The position numbers and the translations under genes were made by a program. Positions 1-9,019 of a DNA stretch of 64,000 nt are shown piece after piece. The stretch is from Stutzerimonas kunmingensis (lineage in GTDB: Bacteria; Pseudomonadota; Gammaproteobacteria; Pseudomonadales; Pseudomonadaceae): contig NZ_CP090366.1 in the NCBI RefSeq assembly GCF_021432085.1, forward strand, positions 3,472,001-3,536,000. Reading direction: 5' to 3'. The first letter of the stretch is position 1; each line of letters opens with the position of its first letter. The notes under the pieces were generated by a model. It saw only the letters and a program-made list of their open reading frames with translations. It did no database searches and was not told the DNA's origin.

Positions 1-206
1 GATGGGGCGCTCTCGTCGGCCGTCGATGCACTCGATTGCCGACCTGCATTGCCCTGCTCAGCCTGAAGCTCGGCCCATAGCGCTGCGGCATCGGCGAACT
101 CGGCGCCCTGCTCGGGCGACAGCGCCTCAGGATCGTATCGCTGTGTACAACCACTGCCGATGATGGGCGGCGCCTTGGCCGCGGCACGCTCGAGGGGATC
201 GGTCAC
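1..206 (-). CDS. Hypothetical protein, N-terminal part only (runs off the window)
   Basis: An open frame reads leftward from a GTG at 206 with a GGGAG SD about 7 bases upstream, and continues past the window edge, so only about 68 N-terminal residues are visible. The peptide starts VTDPLERAAAKAPPIIGSGC and then becomes Asp/Glu/Ala-rich. I see no signal peptide, membrane segment or catalytic motif and do not recognise the family. It begins 16 bases after the purU stop on the same strand, so it is probably co-transcribed behind purU. Codon use looks like that of its neighbours. Confidence 0.55.
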   Translation of the reverse strand, partial: MTDPLERAAAKAPPIIGSGCTQRYDPEALSPEQGAEFADAAALWAELQAEQGNAGRQSSASTADESAP

Positions 207-221
207 AGATGCTCCCGGATG

Positions 222-1073
222 TCAGTTGAACACCATCGTCTTGTTGCTGTGTACCAGCACACGGTCTTCCAAGTGATAGCGCAGGCCGCGAGAAAGCACC
301 ATCTTCTCTACGTCCTTGCCGAGCCGGACCATGTCCTCGATGCTGTCGCGATGGCTCACGCGCACCACGTCCTGTTCGATGATCGGGCCGGCGTCGAGCT
401 CCTCGGTTACATAGTGACAGGTGGCGCCGATCAGCTTCACGCCGCGCAGCGAGGCCTGGTGATAGGGCTTGGCGCCGACGAAGGACGGCAGAAAGCTGTG
501 ATGGATGTTGATCACGCGCTGGGCGAACTCGTCGCACAGCTCGGACGGCAAGATCTGCATGTACCGCGCGAGCACAATCACATCGGCGCGCTGCTCGCGG
601 ACCAGGCGGGTGACTTCGGCGAACGCCTCCTGCTTATTGGCGGGGTCGACCGGCACGTGAATGTAGGGAATGCCATGCCATTCGACCATGCTGCGCAGGT
701 CGTCATGGTTGGAAATCACGCAGGGAATGTCGCAGTCCAGCTCGCCGCTGTGCCAACGGTGCAGCAGATCGGCCAGGCAGTGGGATTCGCGACTGGCCAT
801 CAGCACCACGCGTTTGCGTTGCTCGGAGTCGGTGACTCGCCACTCCATTGAAAACTCACGAGCGATCGGAGCGAACGCCTGACGGAAACCGTCCAGATCG
901 AAAGGCAGTGAGTCCGCGCGAATCTCGTGACGCATGAAGAACCAACCGCTCTGGTGATCCGAATGATGGTTGGCTTCAGTGATCCAGCCGTTGTAAGTGG
1001 CAAGAAAGTTACTGACCTTGGCAACAATGCCAACGCCATCGGGACAGGCAATGACCAGCCTGAAAGTGCGCAT
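222..1073 (-). CDS. purU: Formyltetrahydrofolate deformylase PurU
   Basis: Hydrolyses 10-formyl-tetrahydrofolate to formate and tetrahydrofolate in the cytosol, balancing one-carbon pools and supplying formate for purine synthesis. The 283-residue protein has the usual two parts: an N-terminal ACT regulatory domain (about residues 4-80, start RTFRLVIACPDGVG) and a C-terminal formyltransferase fold (about 88-283). The family catalytic Asn, His and Asp are visible as N189 and H191 in NIHHSFLPSF and D227 in ELDAGPII. I chose the ATG at 1073 (GGAG 9 bases upstream) over a TTG one codon earlier. It diverges from mvaT across a 354-base AT-rich region. Confidence 0.95.
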   Translation of the reverse strand: MRTFRLVIACPDGVGIVAKVSNFLATYNGWITEANHHSDHQSGWFFMRHEIRADSLPFDLDGFRQAFAPIAREFSMEWRVTDSEQRKRVVLMASRESHCLADLLHRWHSGELDCDIPCVISNHDDLRSMVEWHGIPYIHVPVDPANKQEAFAEVTRLVREQRADVIVLARYMQILPSELCDEFAQRVINIHHSFLPSFVGAKPYHQASLRGVKLIGATCHYVTEELDAGPIIEQDVVRVSHRDSIEDMVRLGKDVEKMVLSRGLRYHLEDRVLVHSNKTMVFN

Positions 1074-1427
1074 CAACGGTTACTCCGACTCAATGGGAAA
1101 TGCGGCATTCTAGCCCAGCAGACAAAAGCACAGCCATCGCCATTAAGATCGAGGCGCAGCGCCAACTATGCGCGATGACGCAAACGGCGCGGCTCGCAGT
1201 CATCGGTTTGTTATGCAAAGCATAAAAACCAATCGAAAAAACTTGTCCGATAAAACAGGCTTTCCGCTTGATTTAAGCCTGCGCATAGCTGCAATAGCAG
1301 CTCTTAGCCTGCGTCACATATCCTTTCAAATAGTAGTGTGGCTTTTTTACAAGGCTATATTTACTTGCGGATTACGCAGGACTATGATTGCTGCCACTTG
1401 CGTTCAAACCTATCCCAAGGAAGTCAT
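1074..1427. promoter_or_regulatory. Divergent purU/mvaT control region with palindrome and repeats
   Basis: This 354-base non-coding stretch is clearly more AT-rich than its surroundings, especially 1200-1400. It holds a perfect inverted repeat TTATGC-AAA-GCATAA at 1211-1225, a second inverted repeat AGCTGC-N4-GCAGCT at 1287-1302, and a direct repeat AGCCTGCG at 1276-1283 and 1306-1313, 30 bases apart, that brackets the second repeat. No gene is convincing here. H-NS-type genes are often autoregulated through AT-rich leaders, so mvaT control is the likely role, but that is inference. Confidence 0.5.
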
Positions 1428-1808
1428 ATGTCACTTATCAATGAGTATCGCGCTACTGAAGAAGCCATCAAGGAACTTCAAGAGCGCCTGAAGTCGCTGT
1501 CCGAAGACGACAAGCTGAAAAAGGAACTGGAATTCGAAGGCAAGCTGCGCGAACTCATGGGTGAATACCAGAAGTCCCTGCGCGACATCATTGCCCTGCT
1601 CGATCCGGAAGCCTCTCGCAACAGCAAGAGCCCTCGCGCTGCAAAAGCTCCCGCGACCAGCAAGCGCGCCCGCCGCGTGAAGCAATATAAAAACCCACAC
1701 AGCGGTGAAGTGATTGAAACCAAAGGCGGCAATCACAAGACCCTGAAAGAATGGAAAGCCCAGTGGGGCTCCGACACCGTGGAAAGCTGGGCCACCCTTC
1801 TCGGCTAA
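1428..1808 (+). CDS. mvaT: H-NS family xenogeneic silencer MvaT
   Basis: A nucleoid-associated protein that binds AT-rich DNA and silences horizontally acquired and virulence-type genes in pseudomonads. The 126-residue product starts MSLINEYRATEEAIKELQER. An N-terminal coiled-coil oligomerisation region (about 3-60) is joined by a basic Ala/Ser/Lys linker (65-85) to the DNA-binding end with the AT-pincer loop KGGNHKTLKEW (residues 99-109). Length fits the family (about 120-130). The ATG at 1428 is preceded by AAGGAAG. A strong terminator follows, so it is probably monocistronic. The paralogue MvaU is a formal alternative name, but synteny with purU and sbcB supports MvaT. Confidence 0.95.
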   Translation: MSLINEYRATEEAIKELQERLKSLSEDDKLKKELEFEGKLRELMGEYQKSLRDIIALLDPEASRNSKSPRAAKAPATSKRARRVKQYKNPHSGEVIETKGGNHKTLKEWKAQWGSDTVESWATLLG

Positions 1809-1828
1809 GCGGCTACGGTTTATAACGA

Positions 1829-1877
1829 ACGCCGTTTCTCGACATTAATCATTGATGTCGGGAAACGGCGTTTTTAT
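1829..1877 (+). terminator. Intrinsic terminator of mvaT
   Basis: A long stem (left arm ACGCCGTTTC..CGACAT, right arm ATGTCGGGAAACGGCGT) with a loop of about nine bases, followed by TTTTTATTT. It lies 20 bases after the mvaT stop and in front of the convergent sbcB end. Confidence 0.9.
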
Positions 1878-1944
1878 TTGTGCTGCACTCTTCCTTCCCC
1901 GCTCGATTCAGGCGTGGCGCACAAACATACGCCCTCCCCAAGAG

Positions 1945-3381
1945 TTAATTGCTCAAGCGGTAACGCTCACGCAACCCCTGACCGTACTCGCGCCATTGCT
2001 GCAACAGTTGCCGTTGTGCCGGCGTGGCGCCGATCATGAATTGCTCGATATCCGACTCGAACTGCACGAGGGTGTTGGGCGCGCCACATGCCCCATCACT
2101 CAGCCGCTGTTGGCAGAACTGACGCCATTGCGCTTGCTCGTCGACGGATAACGCTTCAGGAAAGTTACGCGCGCGGTAACGAAACAACAGCTCGTCGAGG
2201 CGCGCATCATCGAATCGGAATGGCTGTTTCGCCAGCTCCGCAGGTGACAGGCTACGGACCTGGTCGCACAGCCGCCGGTCGCGGTCCCCGAGAAAACCGT
2301 CATACAGCTGCTGCTCCGGATCATCAGTGCCAGCGAAGCGGTCTTCGCGATAGATGTCTTCGAGCTTGGTGCTCCAGATCTGCCGCTGCTCTCGAAGCAT
2401 CGCTGCACGCTCATGGCAAACCGGCATATCCAGACCAAGGCGCTGGATGTCTTGCGTGCGCAAAACCTTGAGCGGCGCCACCACGGGACACTTGTTGACG
2501 TGCACCAGCTTCAAGGGCACCGGCAACTCGCCATCGGCGAGCTGGTCACGTCGGGTATACAGGCGCTGACGCAGCGTTTCAGCCGTTTCCTGCAAGAGCG
2601 GCTCCGGTCCGGCCTGCAGATCGCAGACGATCAGCGCATTGCGATTGCGCGGGTGCCAGCCCAGCGGCAGGACCACCGAGAGAAAATGCCGTGCAGCGGA
2701 GAAGCGGCCGGACACGTGCACCATGGGTTCCAGCAACCGGATCTGCTCAAGCACCGCCTGCTTGCGGCGCAGGTTGTAGAGATAGTCGTACAGCCGCGGC
2801 TGCCGATCACGAACGAGTCTGGCCAGGGCGATGGTCGCGCGCACATCGGATAGCGCATCGTGCGCGTTCAGATGTTCCAGCCCGTTGGCCACACTCAGTC
2901 GTTCGAGCTTGAGCGTTACCCGCCCCTCCTCTTCAGGCCAGACCAGGCCTTCCGGGCGCAGAGCATAAGCCGTGCGTACCAGATCGATCAGATCCCAGCG
3001 GCTGTTGCCGCCCTGCCATTCACGGGCATAGGGATCGTAGAAGTTGCGGTACAGGCTGTAGCGCGTCACCTCGTCGTCGAACCGCAGGCTGTTGTAACCG
3101 GCGCCGCAGGTGCCAGGCAACGACAGCTGTTGATGCAGACGATGAATGAATTCGGCCTCGCACAAGCCCTTCTGTTCGAGGGTCGCGGGGGTGATCCCAG
3201 TGACCAGGCAGGCCGCCGGATGCGGAAGGATGTCGTCGGAGGGACGGCAATAGATGTTCAGCGGCTCGCCGACTTCCTCGAGCGCCTCGTTGGTGCGGAT
3301 ACCCGCCACCTGCAACGGACGGTCGCGGCTGGGCGAGATTCCTGTGGTTTCGAAGTCGTACCAGAAGATGCTTGAATTCAC
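1945..3381 (-). CDS. sbcB: Exodeoxyribonuclease I (SbcB/ExoI)
   Basis: A 3'-to-5' single-strand DNA exonuclease of the DEDDh class, acting in recombination and mismatch repair. The 478-residue protein matches the E. coli length (about 475). Acidic metal ligands are visible as D9 and E11 in the DFETTG motif, D102 in RFDDEVTR and D179, with catalytic H174 in AHDALSDV. These line up with E. coli D15, E17, D108, D186 and H181. The rest carries the SH3-like and helical C-terminal domains of ExoI. The start is GTG with AAGGA 8 bases upstream. It is convergent with mvaT. Confidence 0.95.
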   Translation of the reverse strand: MNSSIFWYDFETTGISPSRDRPLQVAGIRTNEALEEVGEPLNIYCRPSDDILPHPAACLVTGITPATLEQKGLCEAEFIHRLHQQLSLPGTCGAGYNSLRFDDEVTRYSLYRNFYDPYAREWQGGNSRWDLIDLVRTAYALRPEGLVWPEEEGRVTLKLERLSVANGLEHLNAHDALSDVRATIALARLVRDRQPRLYDYLYNLRRKQAVLEQIRLLEPMVHVSGRFSAARHFLSVVLPLGWHPRNRNALIVCDLQAGPEPLLQETAETLRQRLYTRRDQLADGELPVPLKLVHVNKCPVVAPLKVLRTQDIQRLGLDMPVCHERAAMLREQRQIWSTKLEDIYREDRFAGTDDPEQQLYDGFLGDRDRRLCDQVRSLSPAELAKQPFRFDDARLDELLFRYRARNFPEALSVDEQAQWRQFCQQRLSDGACGAPNTLVQFESDIEQFMIGATPAQRQLLQQWREYGQGLRERYRLSN

Positions 3382-3618
3382 GGGAGAGTCCTTCTCGATC
3401 AGCGCGGCAGTCTATCAGCCAGGGCGGCACATCGTCGTGTGCGTCGCCCGATCTGCCCACGCAGCATTGGGTATGCGAACGACATCCTGCAAAGGAGCAG
3501 GCACTTCGCCATAATCACACCCCTCCGGCTTGCCCTCCGCTCAGACGACTCAGGCGCATTGCCGCAGCGGCACTTGCCGCATAGCATCGACCTTTGCCTG
3601 CCTCAGACGACTTTACCC

Positions 3619-4326
3619 TTGCCTTCAGCTCTCGACCGACCATCGCTGCTCGACAATAGCCATCGCGTGGAGACGCCCGAAGGCATCGATCTACTCCTGC
3701 GTCCGGCCGGGCTCGTACCGCGCGCGCTGGCCTTTGCCATCGACCTGGCGATCCGTGCCGCCATCCTGCTAGCCCTCTTCATCATCCTGGGGATGCTGGG
3801 CAATTTTGGTATCGGTCTTGGGACGCTGCTGCTGTTCCTCGTGCAATGGTGGTACATGGTGCTCTTCGAAGTACTGAACCAGGGACGTACGCCTGGCAAG
3901 TACTGGCTGGGTCTGCGAGTAGTGCATGACGATGGCACGCCGGTCGGCTGGACCTCCTCGCTGACGCGCAACCTGCTGCGCTTCGTCGATATGCTGCCGT
4001 TCGGCTATTTTCTCGGCGCACTGAGCTGCCTGGGCCACCCTGCCTTCAAGCGTCTCGGCGATCTCGCCGCAGGGACGTTGGTGGTCTACCGGGAAAGACC
4101 ACAAGCGCGCCCGACGCTGCCGGAGGTGGAAGCTGCCAAACCGCCTTTTGCGTTAAGTCTCGATGAGCAACGCGCTCTTATTGCCTTCTCCGAGCGTCAT
4201 GCCAGTCTTTCTGCCGAACGGCGTCTGGAGCTGGCTTCGATCCTTGCCGAACCGCTGGCGGTTACCGGTGAGAACGCCGAGGCAAAGATCCATGGCATCG
4301 CCCGCTCACTGGTAGGCGCGCCATGA
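3619..4326 (+). CDS. RDD family membrane protein (first gene of the MoxR operon)
   Basis: Inner-membrane protein of unknown biochemical role. After RPAGLVPRALAFAIDLAIRA come hydrophobic segments, the RDD-type motif NQGRTPGKYWLGLRV and a third hydrophobic stretch, then a cytosolic tail of about 75 residues. The start is uncertain: the frame stays open back to 3439 but those upstream residues look non-coding. I give the TTG at 3619 (235 residues); a GTG near 3670 is possible. The stop overlaps the next ATG (ATGA), the first of several tight overlaps that tie this gene to the SpoIIM-DUF4129-DUF4350-MoxR-DUF58 genes. Confidence 0.8.
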   Translation: MPSALDRPSLLDNSHRVETPEGIDLLLRPAGLVPRALAFAIDLAIRAAILLALFIILGMLGNFGIGLGTLLLFLVQWWYMVLFEVLNQGRTPGKYWLGLRVVHDDGTPVGWTSSLTRNLLRFVDMLPFGYFLGALSCLGHPAFKRLGDLAAGTLVVYRERPQARPTLPEVEAAKPPFALSLDEQRALIAFSERHASLSAERRLELASILAEPLAVTGENAEAKIHGIARSLVGAP

Positions 4327-5303
4327 AGCAGGCCACCTTCGAACGCCAGCATCACGCCGACTGGCATGACTTCATCAGCCAGCTGGACGCGCTGGAGCGT
4401 GGCAAGCCAAGTCCCAGCCAGGCCAGCGACTTCCCCGCCGCCTACCGCCGTCTTTGCCAACACCTGGCGCTGGCCGAATCGCGCGGCTACAGCAGCCAGC
4501 TGATCGATCAGTTGCGCCAGCTCGCCCTGCGCGGCCATCAGCAGCTCTATCGGCACCGCAGTCCATTGCTGGGGCGACTGCTCGGGTTCATCACCGGTGG
4601 CTTCGCCCGCGCGGTCCGTGAGCAGTGGCGTTACGTACTGGCAGCAAGCCTGCTGTTCTACGGCAGCCTGCTCGGCATGGCCGCTTTGGTCTTCGCCTTC
4701 CCGGAGCTGGTGTTCAGCATCCTGCCGCCGGACCAGGTCACACAGATGGAGCAGATGTACGACCCGGACGCCAGCCGCCTGGGTCGCTTCGCCGAGCGGG
4801 GCTCGGGCGACGACTGGCTGATGTTCGGCTATTACGTGATGAACAATATCGGCATCGCATTCCAGACGTTCGCCAGCGGGCTGCTGTTCGGCCTGGGTAC
4901 GCTGTTCTTCCTGCTGTTCAATGGCCTGACGATCGGCGCCGTCGCGGGCCACCTGAGCGCCATCGGCTACCACCAGCCGTTCTGGTCGTTCGTTATCGGC
5001 CATGGCGCGTTCGAGCTGACCGCCATCACCCTTGCCGGCGCCGCGGGGCTGCAGCTCGGCGTATCGCTAGTGGCGCCGGGGCGCCTGACCCGCGCAGAGG
5101 CGCTGCGTCAGGCCGCCAAGCGAGGCATCCAGCTGGTCTGCGGGGCCACCCTGTTCTTGCTGATCGCTGCCTTTGTCGAGGCCTACTGGTCATCCATGAC
5201 CCTGACCTCGCCCATGATCAAGTACATCGTCGGCGCGCTGCTCTGGCTGATCGTGGCCGCTTACTTCGCCTTTGCCGGGAGGGCGCAGCATGCAGCTGAG
5301 TGA
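4323..5303 (+). CDS. Stage II sporulation protein M family (DUF95) membrane protein
   Basis: A 326-residue integral membrane protein. About 100 mostly soluble residues precede the first membrane segment (YVLAASLLFYGSLLGMAALV), and four or more further hydrophobic segments follow, including the Gly-rich stretch around LLFGLGTLFFLLFNGLTIGA typical of the SpoIIM/DUF95 fold. In Firmicutes SpoIIM belongs to an engulfment complex. In non-sporulating Proteobacteria its role is unknown. Here it overlaps its neighbours by 4 and 14 bases, so it is probably translated in step with them. I infer a membrane partner of the downstream MoxR ATPase. Confidence 0.85.
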   Translation: MKQATFERQHHADWHDFISQLDALERGKPSPSQASDFPAAYRRLCQHLALAESRGYSSQLIDQLRQLALRGHQQLYRHRSPLLGRLLGFITGGFARAVREQWRYVLAASLLFYGSLLGMAALVFAFPELVFSILPPDQVTQMEQMYDPDASRLGRFAERGSGDDWLMFGYYVMNNIGIAFQTFASGLLFGLGTLFFLLFNGLTIGAVAGHLSAIGYHQPFWSFVIGHGAFELTAITLAGAAGLQLGVSLVAPGRLTRAEALRQAAKRGIQLVCGATLFLLIAAFVEAYWSSMTLTSPMIKYIVGALLWLIVAAYFAFAGRAQHAAE

Positions 5304-6840
5304 TGCCAGCGTCTCGATCCGCCCGCGCAGTCCATGGGAGGCGCTGGACCTCGGCACCCTGCTCGCCAGGCGCCACGCGAAGCTGCTGATGACGACCTGG
5401 GCGACCGTGACGCTGCCGCTTTTCGGCCTGATCAGTCTGCTGCTGTGGCAGCACCCAAGTCTGGCGCTGCTGCTGTTCTGGTGGCTCAAGCCCCTGTACG
5501 AGCGCTTGCCGCTGCATATCCTGTCCAAAGCACTGTTCGGTGAAACACCAGATTTCCGAGAGAGCCTGCGGGCCTTCCCCGGCCTGCTGCGGCCACAGCT
5601 GTTGGCCAGTCTCACCTGGCGTCGCCTGAGCACGACGCGCAGCTTCGATCTACCAGTGCAGCAGCTCGAGGGGCTCGACGGCAAAGCACGCAAGCAACGC
5701 CTGCTCACGCTCAGTCTGTGCAGCGGCCGCGCGCCCAGCTGGCTGACCGTGGTCGGCGTGCATCTGGAAGGCGCGCTCTGGCTCGGCCTGCTCGGCGTGC
5801 TGTATTTCCTGCTGCCGGCGCAGCTGGTACAGCGCTGGAACTGGGAGGATGTGCTCGGGCTGAGCGCCGAATGGCTCTGGCTGGAACACCTGTCCAATCT
5901 GCTCTATGCGCTGGTGCTCATCGTCTGGGAGCCTATCTATGTCGCCTGTGGCTTCAGCCTCTATCTCAATCGACGCACTCATCTGGAGGCGTGGGACATA
6001 GAGCTGGCCTTCCGTCGACTGCGCCAGCGCCTGCTCAGCGCTGCACCAGCGGTGCTGCTTGCCTGTGGCCTGTTGTTTTGGCCGGCAGCGCACGATGCCT
6101 GGGCAGCGGCGCCAACGGCCGACACAGCGCAACAGGGCCCGGAAACCGAGCGTCTGCTGAATCAGCCACTGACCAGCGAGACGGCCCGCGAACGAATCGA
6201 CGCGCTGCTCGACCAACCGCCCTTTCAGCACCGGGAGACGGTCACCCGTTGGCGCTTTGGTGCGCAAGACAGCCCGCAGGAGCCCGGTGCTCTGGCACGC
6301 CTGCTCGAACGCCTGCTGCAGGGTGGCTCGCTGTGGGAAAGCCTGGAAAGTCTGGCGCAGGCACTCGAAGTGCTACTCTGGACCGCACTGGCCTTGCTGG
6401 TCGCGCTTCTGCTGTGGCGCTACCGCGACTGGCTGCAGACTTTCGGCAGCCGCATACAGCTGCCGGCCAGGCGCCGCCAACCTGCACCCGCGCAGCTGTT
6501 CGGCCTCGTCGTCGCGCCCGAAAGCCTGCCAAACGACGTTGCCAGCGAGGCCGAACGACTCTGGCAGCAGGATCCGCGCGCATCTCTGGCACTTCTCTAT
6601 CGCGGTTTGCTCAGCCGCCTGCTGCATGATTTCCAGCTGCCGTTGAAGGCGGCGCATACCGAGGGCGAGGTGCTGGCGCGCGTGCGACAGCTTCAGCGCG
6701 AACCGCTGTCGCGCTTTGCCGAGCAACTTACGCAGCATTGGCAGCACCAGGCCTACGGGCACCGGAACGCCGAAGACGTGGTCCGCGACGAACTGTGTGC
6801 CGGCTGGCGCGCGCTGTTTGCCGAGGAGCCGAGGCCATGA
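5290..6840 (+). CDS. DUF4129 domain membrane protein
   Basis: A 516-residue protein from ATG 5290 (GGGAGG 7 bases upstream), overlapping the SpoIIM gene by 14 bases. It has hydrophobic segments in the N-terminal half (around LLMTTWATVTLPLFGLISLL and further stretches), a predicted periplasmic section after a cleavage-like AHDAWAAAP region, another membrane segment around ALEVLLWTALALLVALLLW, then a C-terminal soluble DUF4129 domain (about residues 400-510, with QDPRASLALLYRGLLSRL). DUF4129 is often found beside MoxR/DUF58 genes and transglutaminases. No enzymatic motif is visible. Confidence 0.8.
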   Translation: MQLSDASVSIRPRSPWEALDLGTLLARRHAKLLMTTWATVTLPLFGLISLLLWQHPSLALLLFWWLKPLYERLPLHILSKALFGETPDFRESLRAFPGLLRPQLLASLTWRRLSTTRSFDLPVQQLEGLDGKARKQRLLTLSLCSGRAPSWLTVVGVHLEGALWLGLLGVLYFLLPAQLVQRWNWEDVLGLSAEWLWLEHLSNLLYALVLIVWEPIYVACGFSLYLNRRTHLEAWDIELAFRRLRQRLLSAAPAVLLACGLLFWPAAHDAWAAAPTADTAQQGPETERLLNQPLTSETARERIDALLDQPPFQHRETVTRWRFGAQDSPQEPGALARLLERLLQGGSLWESLESLAQALEVLLWTALALLVALLLWRYRDWLQTFGSRIQLPARRRQPAPAQLFGLVVAPESLPNDVASEAERLWQQDPRASLALLYRGLLSRLLHDFQLPLKAAHTEGEVLARVRQLQREPLSRFAEQLTQHWQHQAYGHRNAEDVVRDELCAGWRALFAEEPRP

Positions 6841-8009
6841 ACCGACTCCGCCCTCGCCTGCTCGCCGCGGCCGCGGTCCTGCTGATCGGGCTGCTGGTCA
6901 TCTGGTTGGCCGGCAAGCTGCAATCCTATGAGGACGTCGTCGAGCACGGCCCGACCCCGGAGGCGCGCAGCAACACATACCTGGCCGCCGAACTGTTCCT
7001 GCGCGGCCTCGGCCTGCAGGTCGTGCATCAGGAAGGCATCGCCGGACTTGAGACACTGCCCACCTCTGGCCAGACGCTGCTCCTGCTAGGTGACCGCGGC
7101 AACCTGACCCCGCGGCAGACCGAGCGTCTGCTGGACTGGGCAAACGCCGGCGGCCATCTGGTCGTGGTTGCAGAGCGACTGTGGGATGAAGAGACCGGCA
7201 AAAGCGGCGACCTGCTGTTCGACCGGCTCAATCTGCAGCAGTACGCAGCTGACGATCTGGACGATGATGCGCAGACACCGCAGTCATCCACCGCCGAACA
7301 GCATCCGCAGCTGACCAAGCTGTATCTGGAGAATGAAAGTGCGCCGGCCTATCTGGCCTTCGATACCGACTTTCACCTCTATGATGCCGACAATCGCGCC
7401 CACGCCTGGGCCAACAGCGCAGGCGCCACGCACATGCTGCAACTGCAGCACGGTGACGGGCTGATCACCGCCCTGACCGATAGCTGGATCTGGCAGAACC
7501 GCAACATCGATCAGTACGACCATGCCTGGCTGCTCTGGTATCTGACTCAAGACAGCGCGGTGACTCTGGTGCACCGCAGCGAACACGACGGCTTGCTCGC
7601 ACAGCTGCGCCGCCATTTCCCCGAACTTCTCACCGTGCTGGGCCTACTTGTGGCGTTCGCGCTCTGGCATGCCGGCCAACGCTTCGGCCCACTGCAGGCT
7701 CCGCTCAACCCGGCGCGTCGCCAGCTGCAGGAACACCTGCGTGGGTCGGCGGAGTTCCTGCTGCGCCATGGTCGCCAGCACAGTCTGCTGCAGCCGCTGC
7801 AACAGGACATCCAGCGCCGAGCGGGGCAACGTCATCCGGGCTTCGAGCAGCTTCCGCCGAATGCCCAGCTGCCACTGCTCGCCCGTCTCTCCAGCCTGCC
7901 GATCGCCAGCATCGAGCTGGCCATGCGCCCACTGCCGCAGCAACGTCTGTCGGCCACCGAATTCACCCGACAGGTCGCCCACCTGCAAACCCTCAGGAAC
8001 GCGCTATGA
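6837..8009 (+). CDS. DUF4350 domain membrane-anchored protein
   Basis: A 390-residue protein with an uncleaved N-terminal anchor (residues 7-26), an extracytoplasmic DUF4350 domain (about 35-250; signature region SNTYLAAELFLRGLGLQV then LLLLGDRGNLTPRQTERLL), a second membrane segment near residues 260-280, and a short cytosolic tail of about 110 residues. DUF4350 resembles the ligand-binding, GATase-like fold of ABC-type accessory proteins, which would suit protein-protein contact rather than catalysis. The start ATG overlaps the preceding stop (ATGA) and its stop overlaps the MoxR start in the same way. Confidence 0.8.
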   Translation: MNRLRPRLLAAAAVLLIGLLVIWLAGKLQSYEDVVEHGPTPEARSNTYLAAELFLRGLGLQVVHQEGIAGLETLPTSGQTLLLLGDRGNLTPRQTERLLDWANAGGHLVVVAERLWDEETGKSGDLLFDRLNLQQYAADDLDDDAQTPQSSTAEQHPQLTKLYLENESAPAYLAFDTDFHLYDADNRAHAWANSAGATHMLQLQHGDGLITALTDSWIWQNRNIDQYDHAWLLWYLTQDSAVTLVHRSEHDGLLAQLRRHFPELLTVLGLLVAFALWHAGQRFGPLQAPLNPARRQLQEHLRGSAEFLLRHGRQHSLLQPLQQDIQRRAGQRHPGFEQLPPNAQLPLLARLSSLPIASIELAMRPLPQQRLSATEFTRQVAHLQTLRNAL

Positions 8010-9019
8010 GCGAACACATCCCAGATTCCGGCAACCCTGCTCCGGCCTCCAACCCGGTGAGCCAGCGCCTGCGAGCCAGCCAGCTCGCCCAGGCGCTGCG
8101 CGACGAGCTGCACAAGGCGGTGATCGGCCAGGACGACGTCATCGATGGCGTTCTGACCGCGTTGATCGCCGGCGGCCACGTGCTCATCGAAGGCGTGCCG
8201 GGACTGGGCAAGACACTGCTGGTACGGGCGCTGGCGCGCTGCTTCGGCGGCGAGTTCTCGCGCATCCAGTTCACCCCCGACCTGATGCCCAGCGACGTCA
8301 CCGGCCATGCCGTCTACGACATGCAGAGCGAGCAGTTCAAGCTGCGCAAGGGGCCGGTGTTCACCAACCTTCTACTGGCCGATGAAATCAACCGTGCGCC
8401 AGCCAAGACTCAGGCCGCGCTGCTCGAGGTGATGCAGGAACGCCAGGTCACCCTGGAAGGCAAGGCCCTGGCGGTTCCGCAACCGTTTCTGGTCATGGCC
8501 ACGCAGAACCCGATCGAACAGGAAGGCACCTACCCACTGCCGGAAGCCGAGCTCGACCGCTTCATGCTGATGTTGCGCATGGACTACCCGCAGGCGAACG
8601 AAGAGCTGGAGCTGGTACGCCAGGTCACCCGCTCGGCACGCGCCGACATGCTCGACGTCAGCGCCCTGCGCCAGCTGGTACAGGCCCGGGATGTGCTGGC
8701 CCTGCAGAAGATTGCCAGCGAACTGCCGCTGGACGATCAGGTACTGGACTATGCCGTGCGCCTTGCCCGCACCACTCGCAGCTGGCCGGGGCTGGCGCTG
8801 GGTGCCGGCCCCCGCGCATCGATCGCGCTGGTTCGTGGTGGTCGCGCCAGAGCGCTGCTGCGCGGCGGCGAGTTCGTCACGCCTGATGACATCAAGGGTT
8901 GCGCGCTGGCGGTACTGCGTCACCGGGTGCGCCTGTCGGCAGAGCTGGACATCGAGGGACTGTCGGTGGACCAGGTGCTGCAGCAGCTACTCGATCAGGT
9001 CGCGGCGCCACGCGCATGA
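8006..9019 (+). CDS. MoxR family AAA+ ATPase
   Basis: Cytosolic AAA+ ATPase of the MoxR type, a class generally thought to act as chaperones maturing or activating metal- or vWA-domain proteins. In 337 residues it has Walker A GVPGLGKT (63-70), Walker B LLLADE (122-127), sensor 1 in MATQNP (N168), and an arginine-finger region in PEAELDRF. The C-terminal lid domain ends around residue 330. It lies between the DUF4350 and DUF58 genes with 4-base overlaps on both sides. I infer that it remodels or loads the DUF58 protein and the membrane partners encoded upstream. Confidence 0.95.
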   Translation: MSEHIPDSGNPAPASNPVSQRLRASQLAQALRDELHKAVIGQDDVIDGVLTALIAGGHVLIEGVPGLGKTLLVRALARCFGGEFSRIQFTPDLMPSDVTGHAVYDMQSEQFKLRKGPVFTNLLLADEINRAPAKTQAALLEVMQERQVTLEGKALAVPQPFLVMATQNPIEQEGTYPLPEAELDRFMLMLRMDYPQANEELELVRQVTRSARADMLDVSALRQLVQARDVLALQKIASELPLDDQVLDYAVRLARTTRSWPGLALGAGPRASIALVRGGRARALLRGGEFVTPDDIKGCALAVLRHRVRLSAELDIEGLSVDQVLQQLLDQVAAPRA

